Assembly: GCA_016223085.1 (NCBI GenBank)
Contig: JACRPS010000011.1
Coordinates: 244,581 to 304,461 of the forward strand
Origin: Chloroflexota bacterium
GTDB taxonomy: Bacteria; Chloroflexota; Anaerolineae; Aggregatilineales; Phototrophicaceae
DNA length: 59,881 nucleotides
Reading direction: 5' to 3'
The position numbers and the translations under genes are program-made. The first letter of the stretch is position 1. The number at the start of each line of letters is the position of its first letter. Under the pieces are notes generated by a model. It had not been told where the DNA came from and ran no database searches. It saw only the letters and a list, made by a program, of their open reading frames with translations. Positions 8,168-15,641 of this stretch are shown here, in pieces.

Positions 8168-9580
8168 TTACGCCGTTTCCGTCTCTCGCACGGTCAGCAG
8201 CCGGGCATCAATGTCGCTCACCATGCGCTGGTGCTGTTCCCACCAGGCCGGGTCGCGCTGGGCGTCCAGTTCTTCCACCGACTTGCCCTGCTGCTCGACC
8301 CAGGTGTAATACTTCAGGTTGTGCCAGCGTGTGCGATTTTCCGGTGTGCCGGGTGAAATCCAGTCGGTGCGCTGCCCGTGAAAGATACGTTCGACGCGGC
8401 CAACGGCGCTGGCTTCGTCCAGCCGCCCATAACACTCGGCCATGCTCTCCATCACCGACGGATACCGATCCATGCCATCGGTGGCGACGGTGACAATCGT
8501 ATCGTCCTTGCCGAAGCCGTAGTATTTGGCAGTTTTGATCGCGCCCAGGATGTTGCAGATACCGCTGATGCCCAGCCGTTCGCACACCCAGTTCACCCAA
8601 CCTTCGTCCAGCCCGTAACGTTTGACCAGCGCCGCGCGCCCGGCTTCTTCGGCAAACACCTGCAAGCCCTGCTTGCACTCGATGTCGTCCAGACACATGA
8701 TCGCGTCCATGTTCCAGACGTTATGAATCCACGTCACATGTTTGTCGCCGATGCCCTGAATGTCGTGCGCGCCGTAGCCGTTGTTGTACAGCGTCGGGCA
8801 TTGAATCGGTTCTAACCCGACGATCTTATGGTCTGGCCACACCTGCTTCAAGCGGTCGCCGGCGGCAATCGTGCCGGCGCTGCCCATCGCGCTGACGTAA
8901 GCCGCGATTTTCCCGTTGCCGATGCCACGTCGCTGGAGTTCCGCCGCCAGTTCAACTACCGTGTTACCGGTCACGTGGTAATGGAAGCGGTAGTTGCCCA
9001 TCACCTCGAACTGGTTGAGGATGCGAATGTCGCCGCTGCTGGCGCGCAGCCGGTGGGTTTCGTCGTAAATCTCCTTGACGTTGCTCTCCGACCCGACCGT
9101 TTTGATGATGTCCGCGCCGTAGCTGTGGATGCGGTCAAACCGTTCCTGACTCATGCCGGCGGGCAGCACGACGAGACTCTTGCAGCCCATCCGGCAGCCG
9201 ACCCACGCGCCACCGATGCCATAATTGCCGGTAGACGGCCACACCAGCGTATGCACGTTGGGGTCAACCTCGCCGAACAGTTCTTTTTCCAGGAGCACGG
9301 AATAGGCTGCGCCAACCTTGTGGCTGCCGGACGGGAACTCGCGCCCATAGATGACGACGATGTTCGCGTCCACACCCGTCAGCGCCTTCGGCAGGACGAA
9401 GTGATAAACCTCGTTGTTGCCGTCGCGCCAGGTGATGTTAAACAGGTTAATCGGGTCAAGCGGGTCAATCTCGCGCATCTTCAGGGCGCGTTCCCGAACG
9501 GCGGGCGCAATCTTGTGCGGGTGCAGCATTTCTTCAAAGGTTGGGCCGGTAATCAAGATCGTGTTCTCCTGAACAGTCAT
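8168..9580 (-). CDS. Fold-type II PLP-dependent enzyme (cysteine synthase/threonine dehydratase superfamily)
   Basis: About 470 residues. The likely Schiff-base lysine is near residue 88 in FPSGSHKVGAAYS, followed by WPSTGNYGIGGAWVG (phosphate-anchoring Asn-Tyr-Gly), VVLPAGMSQERFDRI, VSAMGSAGTIAAG and a C-terminal ATDGMDRYPS. The order is that of cysteine synthase-like lyases, but the protein is longer and not a standard CysK, IlvA or diaminopropionate ammonia-lyase. Lying among ssnA, arcC, ygeW- and ygeY-like genes, it may act on an amino-acid-like intermediate of purine breakdown (inference). The ATG at 9580 touches a palindromic repeat; a TTG at 9556, nine bases after AGGAG, is an equally good start. 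Confidence 0.78.
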   Translation of the reverse strand: MTVQENTILITGPTFEEMLHPHKIAPAVRERALKMREIDPLDPINLFNITWRDGNNEVYHFVLPKALTGVDANIVVIYGREFPSGSHKVGAAYSVLLEKELFGEVDPNVHTLVWPSTGNYGIGGAWVGCRMGCKSLVVLPAGMSQERFDRIHSYGADIIKTVGSESNVKEIYDETHRLRASSGDIRILNQFEVMGNYRFHYHVTGNTVVELAAELQRRGIGNGKIAAYVSAMGSAGTIAAGDRLKQVWPDHKIVGLEPIQCPTLYNNGYGAHDIQGIGDKHVTWIHNVWNMDAIMCLDDIECKQGLQVFAEEAGRAALVKRYGLDEGWVNWVCERLGISGICNILGAIKTAKYYGFGKDDTIVTVATDGMDRYPSVMESMAECYGRLDEASAVGRVERIFHGQRTDWISPGTPENRTRWHNLKYYTWVEQQGKSVEELDAQRDPAWWEQHQRMVSDIDARLLTVRETETA

Positions 9581-9583
9581 TAC

Positions 9584-9611
9584 GTAGGGGCGCACCGCGG
9601 TGCGCCCCTAC
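9584..9611. repeat. Palindromic repeat, GTAGGGGC family
   Basis: A perfect 28-base palindrome with inner arms GCACCG/CGGTGC, immediately upstream of the first ATG of the PLP enzyme and between it and the small coiled-coil gene. Confidence 0.9.
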
Positions 9612-9644
9612 CAACGTATTTTGTAGCGGATTCAAAGGCCGCCG

Positions 9645-9884
9645 TTATTCATCATCTTCCGTGATATTCAGCAGGTGTTCCAGCGTGCGCATCTCGTTCA
9701 GCAGATCGTCACGCTGGCGCGCCATCTGGCGGTAATGCGCCAGGTCGGCTTCGGTCATTTCATCCAGCCGGCCCCCCTGCGCCGCCAGAAAATTGTCAAT
9801 TTCCTCGTCGAGCGCCTCGTAACGCAGCACAAGCTGCCGGTATTCTTCCACTTGCTGCCGTGCGTCGCGTTCCTGTTCGCTCAT
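9645..9884 (-). CDS. Small acidic coiled-coil protein
   Basis: 79 residues, rich in Glu, Gln, Arg and Leu, with heptad-like spacing (EYRQLVLRYEALDEEI ... YRQMARQRDDLLNEMRTLEHLL), so probably a two-helix coiled coil. No catalytic motif. It lies ten bases after the GT2 gene on the same strand and before the PLP enzyme. Function unknown. Confidence 0.6.
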   Translation of the reverse strand: MSEQERDARQQVEEYRQLVLRYEALDEEIDNFLAAQGGRLDEMTEADLAHYRQMARQRDDLLNEMRTLEHLLNITEDDE

Positions 9885-9894
9885 GCTGCTAACC

Positions 9895-10896
9895 TTACAC
9901 TTCCGGTTCCGGCATCTTACGGGCCTCGCGGCTGCTCAATGCTCCTGGTTTTACACCATTCAGGTTCTTTTTGGTAGCGACAATATACAGGGGACGACCG
10001 CGCGCTTCGTCATAAATCCGCGCCACGTACTGCCCCATCACAAACAGGAAAAATAACTGGAAGGCGCTGACGATCAGCAGCAGCACAATTGTTGTCACCT
10101 GGCCACCCAGGAACTCGTAACCCAGGGCGAGGCGCAGCAGCGCGATTACCGGAATTGCCAGCACCGCCAGCAGGCCCAGGATAAACGCCACGTAGACCAT
10201 GATTTGCAGCGGGAAATACGAGAAGCCGGTGATGGCGTCCATCGCAAACCGCACCATCTTCTTGAAGGGGTACTTGGTTTCGCCCCACTCGCGCGCCTCG
10301 CGGACGTAGGACACGCCGGTTTGTTTAAAGCCAATCCAACTGGTCATGCCGCGAATGAAACGGTTATGCTCTCGCATCGAGTTCAGCACATCCACCACCG
10401 CACGATCCATCAGCCGGAAGTCGCCGGTATCCAACGGGATGTTGACATCCGTGATGCGGTAGATGAGGCGGTAAAACACCTTCGCCGTCATCAGCTTGAA
10501 CCAGCTTTCGCCCTTGCGCTCCTGCCGAATGGCATACACCACCTGATAGCCCGCCTTCCAGCGTTCGATCATCTCCAGGATGAGTTCCGGTGGGTCCTGC
10601 AGGTCGGCATCAATCACCACCACAGCATCACCCGATGTATGATCGAGGCCGGCGGTCACGGCGATCTGATGGCCGAAATTGCGCGCGAAGTTGATGATCT
10701 TGATGCGGTCATCCCGCGCGGCGATCTCTTCCAGCAGTTCCAGCGACCGGTCGCGGCTGCCGTCGTTAATCGTCACCAGCTCCCAGGGTTCGCCGGTGGA
10801 ATCCATGACAGTACGAATACGCTCGTACAGCTTTTGAATATTGCCTTCTTCGTTGTAGATGGGCGCGACAATCGAATAACGTGGATGGTCGGTCAT
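9895..10896 (-). CDS. GT2 family glycosyltransferase (GtrB/DPM1-like) with two C-terminal membrane helices
   Basis: 333 residues. The GT-A domain shows SIVAPIYNEEGNIQKLYERI, TINDGSRDRSLE, NFARNFGHQIAVTAGLDH and the metal-binding VVIDADLQDPPELI. After about residue 225 two strong membrane helices follow (QIMVYVAFILGLLAVLAIPV and TTIVLLLIVSAFQLFFLFVM), then a YVARIYDEARGRPLYIV tail. This is the layout of enzymes that move a sugar from a nucleotide donor to polyprenyl phosphate at the inner membrane face. It begins six bases after the threonine synthase stop. The sugar is unknown; it could feed the GT-C proteins nearby (inference). Confidence 0.88.
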   Translation of the reverse strand: MTDHPRYSIVAPIYNEEGNIQKLYERIRTVMDSTGEPWELVTINDGSRDRSLELLEEIAARDDRIKIINFARNFGHQIAVTAGLDHTSGDAVVVIDADLQDPPELILEMIERWKAGYQVVYAIRQERKGESWFKLMTAKVFYRLIYRITDVNIPLDTGDFRLMDRAVVDVLNSMREHNRFIRGMTSWIGFKQTGVSYVREAREWGETKYPFKKMVRFAMDAITGFSYFPLQIMVYVAFILGLLAVLAIPVIALLRLALGYEFLGGQVTTIVLLLIVSAFQLFFLFVMGQYVARIYDEARGRPLYIVATKKNLNGVKPGALSSREARKMPEPEV

Positions 10897-10902
10897 GTGT
10901 CC

Positions 10903-12144
10903 TCACAATTGCAATGCCTGCCGAACGGCGTCCAGAGTCGGCGCTACCCGCAGCCCGCCGGTGACGGACTCCTGTGCCCGCCGGACATCTTTCAGGCCGT
11001 TGCCTGTCCCCAGAAGCAGCACCGTTTCATCGGTGGCGATTAATCCTGATTGTACAGCAGCTTGTGCGCCAGCGAAAACGGCAGCCGACGCGGGTTCGGC
11101 AAAGACGCCGGTCAGCCGCGCCAGCGCGGGAATCGCGCCGATAATCTCCCTGTCCGATACCGTAACAAATGCGCCTTGCGTTTGCCGTACCGCCCGCAGC
11201 GCCTTCGCCCGGTCACGCGGCAGCCCGGCGGAAATGCTGTCCGCCACCGTGTTGGCATCAATCGGCTGCATGTCCTGGGCGCAAATACCGTTTTTCCAGG
11301 CATGGTAGAGCGCGGCGCTGCCCTCCGCCTGGACACCGATCAGGCGCGGCATCCGTTCTATCCAGCCCAGTTGATATAGGTCGTAAAACCCTTTATACAC
11401 ACCGGCGATGATATTGCCATCACCGACGCTGACCAGCACCACATCCGGCACGTTCCACGCCAACTGCTCAGCGATCTCAAACGATACCGTCTTTTTGCCT
11501 TCGGCGGTAAACGGATTCATACCCGTGTTGCGGCAGTACCAGCCTTCGCTCAGGCACATCTGCGTGCACAGGTCAAAGGCTACATCATAGGTGTCTTCAA
11601 TCAGCAGCACCGTTGCGCCGTACACCAGCAGTTGCGCGATCTTCGCTTCCGGCGCGGCTGCCGGGACGAAGATAATTACCTTCATGCCGACCGATGCCGC
11701 CACCCCCGCCAGCGCCGCCGCCGCATTGCCGGTACTGGCCGTGCTGACGACTTCAGTCCCCTGCTCCAGCGCGCGGGCAACAACTAGGGCGCTGGCGCGG
11801 TCTTTCAACGAACCTGTCGGATTCGCGCCGTCGTCCTTCACCCATGCCTGCCGCACGCCGAGCGTTTGCGCCAGTCGCGGCGCATCGTACAGCGGCGTGA
11901 ACCCAACCCGCAGCGGCGGCACAATCGCATCGGGCATAATCGGCATCAGCGGCTTGTAGCGCCACATGCTGTACTGCTGTTGATTACGCAGCGCGTCGCG
12001 GTCAAGTTGCGCCTTCAGCGCCCTGTAATCGTACAGCACTTCCAGCGTGCCGACTTCGCCACAGACCGGGCAGGTATATACAACCTCCTGAAGCTGGTAT
12101 TTGCGACCACAAACCGGGCAAAGTAATTCCAGAATTTCGGCCAT
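10903..12144 (-). CDS. thrC: Threonine synthase
   Basis: 413 residues. An N-terminal zinc-ribbon-like pair (Cys9/Cys12 and Cys25/Cys28, both CPVCG) precedes the fold-type II PLP domain. The PLP lysine lies in NPTGSLKDRASALV, with STASTGNAAAALAG and LLGTGNGLKD as phosphate-loop signatures. It converts O-phosphohomoserine to threonine and phosphate. Pure sequence cannot exclude a paralogue working on another beta/gamma-eliminated substrate, which the purine-degradation neighbours make worth testing. AAAGGAC lies before the ATG. A long inverted repeat follows upstream at 12159-12230. Confidence 0.82.
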   Translation of the reverse strand: MAEILELLCPVCGRKYQLQEVVYTCPVCGEVGTLEVLYDYRALKAQLDRDALRNQQQYSMWRYKPLMPIMPDAIVPPLRVGFTPLYDAPRLAQTLGVRQAWVKDDGANPTGSLKDRASALVVARALEQGTEVVSTASTGNAAAALAGVAASVGMKVIIFVPAAAPEAKIAQLLVYGATVLLIEDTYDVAFDLCTQMCLSEGWYCRNTGMNPFTAEGKKTVSFEIAEQLAWNVPDVVLVSVGDGNIIAGVYKGFYDLYQLGWIERMPRLIGVQAEGSAALYHAWKNGICAQDMQPIDANTVADSISAGLPRDRAKALRAVRQTQGAFVTVSDREIIGAIPALARLTGVFAEPASAAVFAGAQAAVQSGLIATDETVLLLGTGNGLKDVRRAQESVTGGLRVAPTLDAVRQALQL

Positions 12145-12158
12145 TGAAAAAGTCCTTT

Positions 12159-12230
12159 AACACAGAGGCTCAAAGACTCAAAGACACGGAGAGCTTTCTC
12201 TGTGCCTCTGTACCTCTGAGCCTCCGTGTT
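12159..12230. repeat. Inverted repeat of the AACACAGAG...CTCTGTGTT type
   Basis: An imperfect long palindrome whose arms read like ACACAGAGGCTCAAAG and CTGAGCCTCCGTGTT around a CTTT loop. It separates thrC from the HIT gene. A second copy with drifted arms is at 17717-17791 and a more degenerate one at about 17037-17137. Confidence 0.7.
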
Positions 12231-12702
12231 ATGCTTTTAAGTTATCAAAATACCGCCGCAGCTTGTCGGCATACGGCAGCCGTTCCTCGCGTATCGTCAG
12301 CCGGTAGGCATGATGATCTTCATACAACCGGTCGCCGTGATAACGCGGGAACACATGCAGATGATAATGAAACACTTCCTGATACCCTGCCGGCTCGTTA
12401 TGCTGGCGGGTAGAGGTGCCGTCGCTGCCGTAAACACGCTTGAACGCGACAGCAACCTGCCGCGCCGCCTCATGGATATGAACGGCAATGTCCGGCGTCA
12501 GATCATAAATGTTTTCTATATGCCGGTTCGGAATGATGATGGCATGGCCGGGTGTTCGGTTCCACCAGCGCGGGCTGATCAGCGCCGTGATCTGTTCCGT
12601 TCTCCAAAATATATCCGACGTATAATTCCAGCCTTCATTTTCCAGCCCTGCTGCCACCCGGCAGAACGGACACGAATATCCTTCTGGCGCATGATTGTAC
12701 AT
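12229..12702 (-). CDS. HIT family nucleotide-binding hydrolase
   Basis: 157 residues. The histidine triad is HYHLHVF (H-phi-H-phi-H) at about residues 112-118, preceded by PGHAIIIPNRHIENIYDL, the usual HIT helix region, and an N-terminal CPFCR that is half of a zinc site seen in some HIT proteins. HIT proteins hydrolyse or transfer nucleotides linked to phosphate, adenosine or sugars; the substrate is not defined. The start codon follows directly on a single-arm copy of the GGCGTC-type repeat (12705-12732), and the ribosome site AAGGA comes from that repeat. Confidence 0.85.
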   Translation of the reverse strand: MYNHAPEGYSCPFCRVAAGLENEGWNYTSDIFWRTEQITALISPRWWNRTPGHAIIIPNRHIENIYDLTPDIAVHIHEAARQVAVAFKRVYGSDGTSTRQHNEPAGYQEVFHYHLHVFPRYHGDRLYEDHHAYRLTIREERLPYADKLRRYFDNLKA

Positions 12703-12704
12703 GT

Positions 12705-12732
12705 TCTTGGCGTCCTTGGCGTCTTGGCGGTT
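12705..12732. repeat. Single-arm copy of the TTGGCG/CGCCAA repeat
   Basis: Direct tandem of CTTGGCGT-like units ending in TGGCGGTT, lying between the arcC stop and the HIT start. On the minus strand it reads CCGCCAAGACGCCAAGGA, the same element that makes a full inverted repeat at 27274-27340. Confidence 0.7.
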
Positions 12733-12735
12733 CGT

Positions 12736-13686
12736 CTACTCTGGCACAACCCATGTGCCGGTTTCACCCCGCAGCGCCGGCACCAGATAATCCGGCCCGG
12801 TGATGATCGCCTTCGGCCCGCCGTTCTGCACGAAGTCCACCGCCGCTTCGATCTTCGGCAGCATACTGCCCACACCAAAGTGTCCCTCGGCGATGTACTG
12901 CCGCGCCTCGGCCAGCGTCATCCGGTCAACGAACCGTTGGTTGGGTTTGTTGAAGTTCAGCGCCACTTTCTCCACGCCGGTGGAAATCATCAACAGGTCG
13001 GCGCGCAGGGTGAGCGCCAGAAGCGCACTGGCGCGGTCCTTGTCAATCACGGCGTACACCCCGCGCAGGCTGCCATCCGCTTGTCGCACGACGGGAATCC
13101 CGCCGCCGCCGCAGGCGATGACCACGTAGCCACTGAGCATCAACGCCTGAATCGCATTAATTTCAATCACCGACTTGGGAATCGGCGACGCGACCACCCG
13201 CCGCCAGCCGCGCCCGGAATCTTCCATCACCTGCCAGCCTTCGGCCTCGAACCTGCGGGCTTCGGCTTCGGTCATGAAGCCGCCAATCGGTTTGGTCGGA
13301 TTCTGGAATGCCGGGTCGTCGGCATCCACGCGCATCTGCGTGATGACAGTGGCACAGGTGCGGTTCATGCCCAGGCGGCGCAGCGCGTCGTCAAGCCCCT
13401 GTTGCAGCATGTAACCGATGCTGCCCTGTGTGTCCGCGACAATCAAATCCAGCGGCACGTCGTGGATACCCTCTTTCGATGCAATCTCGCCACGCCGCAG
13501 GATAAACCCCACCTGCGGCCCGTTGCCGTGTGTGACGACGACATGCCAGCCATCGGCCACCATGCGCGCGATATGGTTGCAGGTTCGGCGCGCCGCCTCC
13601 CACTGGCGGGCGATGCCGGGCTGCTTCGGGTCTTCAATGAGGGAGTTGCCACCAATGGCGACGATTGCCAGTTTTTCGATCATCAT
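12736..13686 (-). CDS. arcC: Carbamate kinase
   Basis: 316 residues, the normal length. Amino-acid-kinase signatures are AIVAIGGNSLI at the N-terminus, VVVTHGNGPQVGFIL, IACGGGGIPVV and VIDKDRASALLALTL, with STGVEKVALNF near the end. The enzyme makes ATP from carbamoyl phosphate and ADP, releasing ammonia and CO2. In this neighbourhood, with a YgeW-type carbamoyltransferase at 15642-16622, it would recover ATP from the ureido group of a purine-derived intermediate (inference, parallel to E. coli yqeA/arcC context). AAAGGT lies before the first of two ATG codons. Confidence 0.93.
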   Translation of the reverse strand: MMIEKLAIVAIGGNSLIEDPKQPGIARQWEAARRTCNHIARMVADGWHVVVTHGNGPQVGFILRRGEIASKEGIHDVPLDLIVADTQGSIGYMLQQGLDDALRRLGMNRTCATVITQMRVDADDPAFQNPTKPIGGFMTEAEARRFEAEGWQVMEDSGRGWRRVVASPIPKSVIEINAIQALMLSGYVVIACGGGGIPVVRQADGSLRGVYAVIDKDRASALLALTLRADLLMISTGVEKVALNFNKPNQRFVDRMTLAEARQYIAEGHFGVGSMLPKIEAAVDFVQNGGPKAIITGPDYLVPALRGETGTWVVPE

Positions 13687-13717
13687 GAATAGACCTTTGG
13701 TGAAAATCGTTTATCCG

Positions 13718-14653
13718 CTAGATTTTGATCTTTGCGATTCGGGGACGAAGTGCTCTATCAAAACGAATCATCGCATCAATAAGTAGGTCTTGGAGTTGAG
13801 GCCAGGTTTCTGGTTCATTCAGGCTTCCACATCCATAATACAATTTGACTATACGACTGGCTCGCTTATCATCCAACCGTCGCCAATCCAATTGTTCCCC
13901 AAACTCTGCTTCGATAGCGTCCTTATCAGAAGAGAGAGTTTCAAAGAGGCTCTTGTTTTTCTCATAATAACCCAAGTCAATATAGGCATCAACACCAGCA
14001 CCATCCTTTAAAATAAGGCAGTTGAAATTAATACCACTCCGTCCTGAACCAATTCCTAACCAATGATCTGTGCTTGGCGACCTATTTGCAAACAATCTTG
14101 TTTTACTCAGGCTTCGTTCGATTAATCCTGTCCAGAACTCCTTTCGATGATAATGACGGTCGGCCAGTTCCTTTGTTGTTTCAGCAATCTCTCGCGTCTG
14201 TTCATCGGGCGCGGCCAGCACAGTAAACAATGGCGCGTAGGGAGAGCCAGCAATTCTTACCGCTTCAACACGTACCAGATAAAACGAGAAATCGGCGCTT
14301 GTGGATTTGTTCAGCCAGTCAATCACACGCTGGTGTTCAGAGCGAACTTCCGGTGTTACCCAGATAGCGGTTTTCGCTTCCAGATTCACCAGATAAGTGA
14401 GCAACTTTCCAAGATGGTCATGGTCAGTACGTTCAAGCTGATTTTCAATAATGACATAAGTCCCGTTTCGATCTTCGCAAAAGAGATCAACATTAAATGA
14501 ACCAACCGCTTTTTCCCGTTCTAACACTGTCAGTTCAAGGCCAATCCGTTGAGCAAGAGCATCAATATTGGATTCAAGCCATAACGTGAAACTATGTGCT
14601 TCATGCCGGAAAGCATCACGCACAGGAACAATTTCCAATTTGCTTATATTCAT
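13718..14653 (-). CDS. DUF4268 protein with PD-(D/E)XK-like nuclease N-terminus
   Basis: About 311 residues. The N-terminal part has VDLFCEDRNGTYVIIENQ followed by LERTDHDHLGKLLTYLVNL and TAIWVTPEVRSEHQRVIDWLN, a layout like the restriction-endonuclease fold with Asp then Glu-x-Gln. The C-terminal half (about residue 165 on) matches DUF4268: HRKEFWTGLIE, GRSGINFNC, YYEKNKSLFETL. Such proteins occur in mobile and defence-related contexts; no activity is established that I know of. Base composition is visibly more AT-rich than flanking genes, suggesting transfer. AGAGG lies before the ATG at 14653. Confidence 0.78.
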   Translation of the reverse strand: MNISKLEIVPVRDAFRHEAHSFTLWLESNIDALAQRIGLELTVLEREKAVGSFNVDLFCEDRNGTYVIIENQLERTDHDHLGKLLTYLVNLEAKTAIWVTPEVRSEHQRVIDWLNKSTSADFSFYLVRVEAVRIAGSPYAPLFTVLAAPDEQTREIAETTKELADRHYHRKEFWTGLIERSLSKTRLFANRSPSTDHWLGIGSGRSGINFNCLILKDGAGVDAYIDLGYYEKNKSLFETLSSDKDAIEAEFGEQLDWRRLDDKRASRIVKLYYGCGSLNEPETWPQLQDLLIDAMIRFDRALRPRIAKIKI

Positions 14654-14707
14654 GAATACCTCTGGTCGCAAAGAAGGTGTGCAAGGATATGCTGCAAACA
14701 AACTAAA

Positions 14708-15013
14708 TCATTCTCGTTCATATAGCAGCATCGCCGAATCAAGCACTTTTTGCCGGAAATACCGGCTTAATTCTTCCGGTTCGCGCAGATCAACCTTGCG
14801 CCCAAAAATAGTGCCAAGTTCGATTTCCATCGTCGCCATATCAAAGTAGCTGATGCGCGCGCCCGGCAAAAACTCCACCAGCACATCCACGTCGCTGTCC
14901 GGGCGAAAATCGTCGCGCAGCACCGAGCCAAACAATGACAGCCTGCGTATAGGATACTTCTCGCAAAAAGCGACTATCGCATCCATCGGCAGCGTGACAT
15001 TCGGGTTCAGCAT
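14708..15013 (-). CDS. MNT-type minimal nucleotidyltransferase
   Basis: About 101 residues. The nucleotidyltransferase motif GSVLRDDFRPDSDVDVLVEF (GS...D-x-D) lies near residues 30-49, followed by a second acidic strand in RKVDLREPEELSRYF. Members of this family usually pair with a HEPN toxin as an antitoxin that modifies it; here no HEPN gene is adjacent, and the downstream partner is the DUF4268 gene 54 bases away. GGGAGG before the ATG at 15013 supports that start. Confidence 0.82.
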   Translation of the reverse strand: MLNPNVTLPMDAIVAFCEKYPIRRLSLFGSVLRDDFRPDSDVDVLVEFLPGARISYFDMATMEIELGTIFGRKVDLREPEELSRYFRQKVLDSAMLLYERE

Positions 15014-15052
15014 CGTGTTAACCTCCCCATCACTACCGCCCATTATAGACGA

Positions 15053-15562
15053 TTACGCTTCGCCTAGTAGGTACTCCGCCAGTGCCCGCCACCACGACTC
15101 ATCCCAGAATCCCCGCGCCGCGCCCGACGTGGACGGCAGCACCCACAGCCGTGTTTCGCCAATCGTCTCCGGCTGCAAGCCGTAGGGCACAGTCTGTGTG
15201 CCGCGCCCCAGCAGCACGGCGGCGGCTTTCTTGCCGTTGAAGGCTAACACGCGCGGCTGATAGATTAGCATCTTCTGCCGCAGCGCCTCCGGGTCAAAAT
15301 CGGCCTTGCTCAAATCCTTGTCCAGCCCTATGACGTACTGCGCGATATTGGTTAACCCAATACCATATCGTGTCACTTCGCGGTACTGCTCCGGCTGCAA
15401 GCGATACGGCGTCAGCCCCACGCGGTACAGCGTCTCCCAGAACAGGTTGCCCGGCCCGGCATAGTACGCAATTTTCTGCGCCGAACGTGGCCCCGCAGCC
15501 GTCCCGCAGAACACCACCCGCAGCCCCGTTTCCAGCACATCCGGCAGAATCCATTCCCGCAT
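15053..15562 (-). CDS. mug: G/U mismatch-specific uracil-DNA glycosylase (Mug/TDG family)
   Basis: 169 residues, as in E. coli Mug. The active-site region is VVFCGTAAGPRSAQKIAYYA, followed by PGNLFWETLYRVGLTP, and the minor-groove wedge region is LPSTSGAARGFWDESWW. The enzyme removes uracil or thymine opposite guanine for base-excision repair. The catalytic Asn of Mug (GxNPG) is replaced by a G-T-A-A-G-P version, as in other uracil glycosylase subgroups, so substrate range may differ. It stands upstream of the MNT gene on the same strand. Confidence 0.82.
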   Translation of the reverse strand: MREWILPDVLETGLRVVFCGTAAGPRSAQKIAYYAGPGNLFWETLYRVGLTPYRLQPEQYREVTRYGIGLTNIAQYVIGLDKDLSKADFDPEALRQKMLIYQPRVLAFNGKKAAAVLLGRGTQTVPYGLQPETIGETRLWVLPSTSGAARGFWDESWWRALAEYLLGEA

Positions 15563-15606
15563 ACAGCAGCAGTAGAAACAAAAACGTTGCCAGTCTCCAG
15601 TCTTTC

Positions 15607-15635
15607 AACTGAAAACTGACAACTGACAACTGATG
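15607..15635. repeat. Short tandem CTGACAACTGA-type repeat
   Basis: ACTGAAAACTGACAACTGA-like tandem units in the gap between mug and the carbamoyltransferase. A similar stretch (GACTGATGACT units) is at 26272-26306. No function seen. Confidence 0.6.
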
Positions 15636-15641
15636 ACTTCC

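Noticed and set aside
12310-13692. 460-codon plus-strand open frame over HIT and arcC
   Set aside because: It covers two well-supported minus-strand genes and a repeat and has no homologous motif.
14708-15013. Complete MNT/HEPN toxin-antitoxin pair
   Set aside because: No HEPN-like protein (Rx4-6H motif) is encoded on either side; only the MNT half is present.
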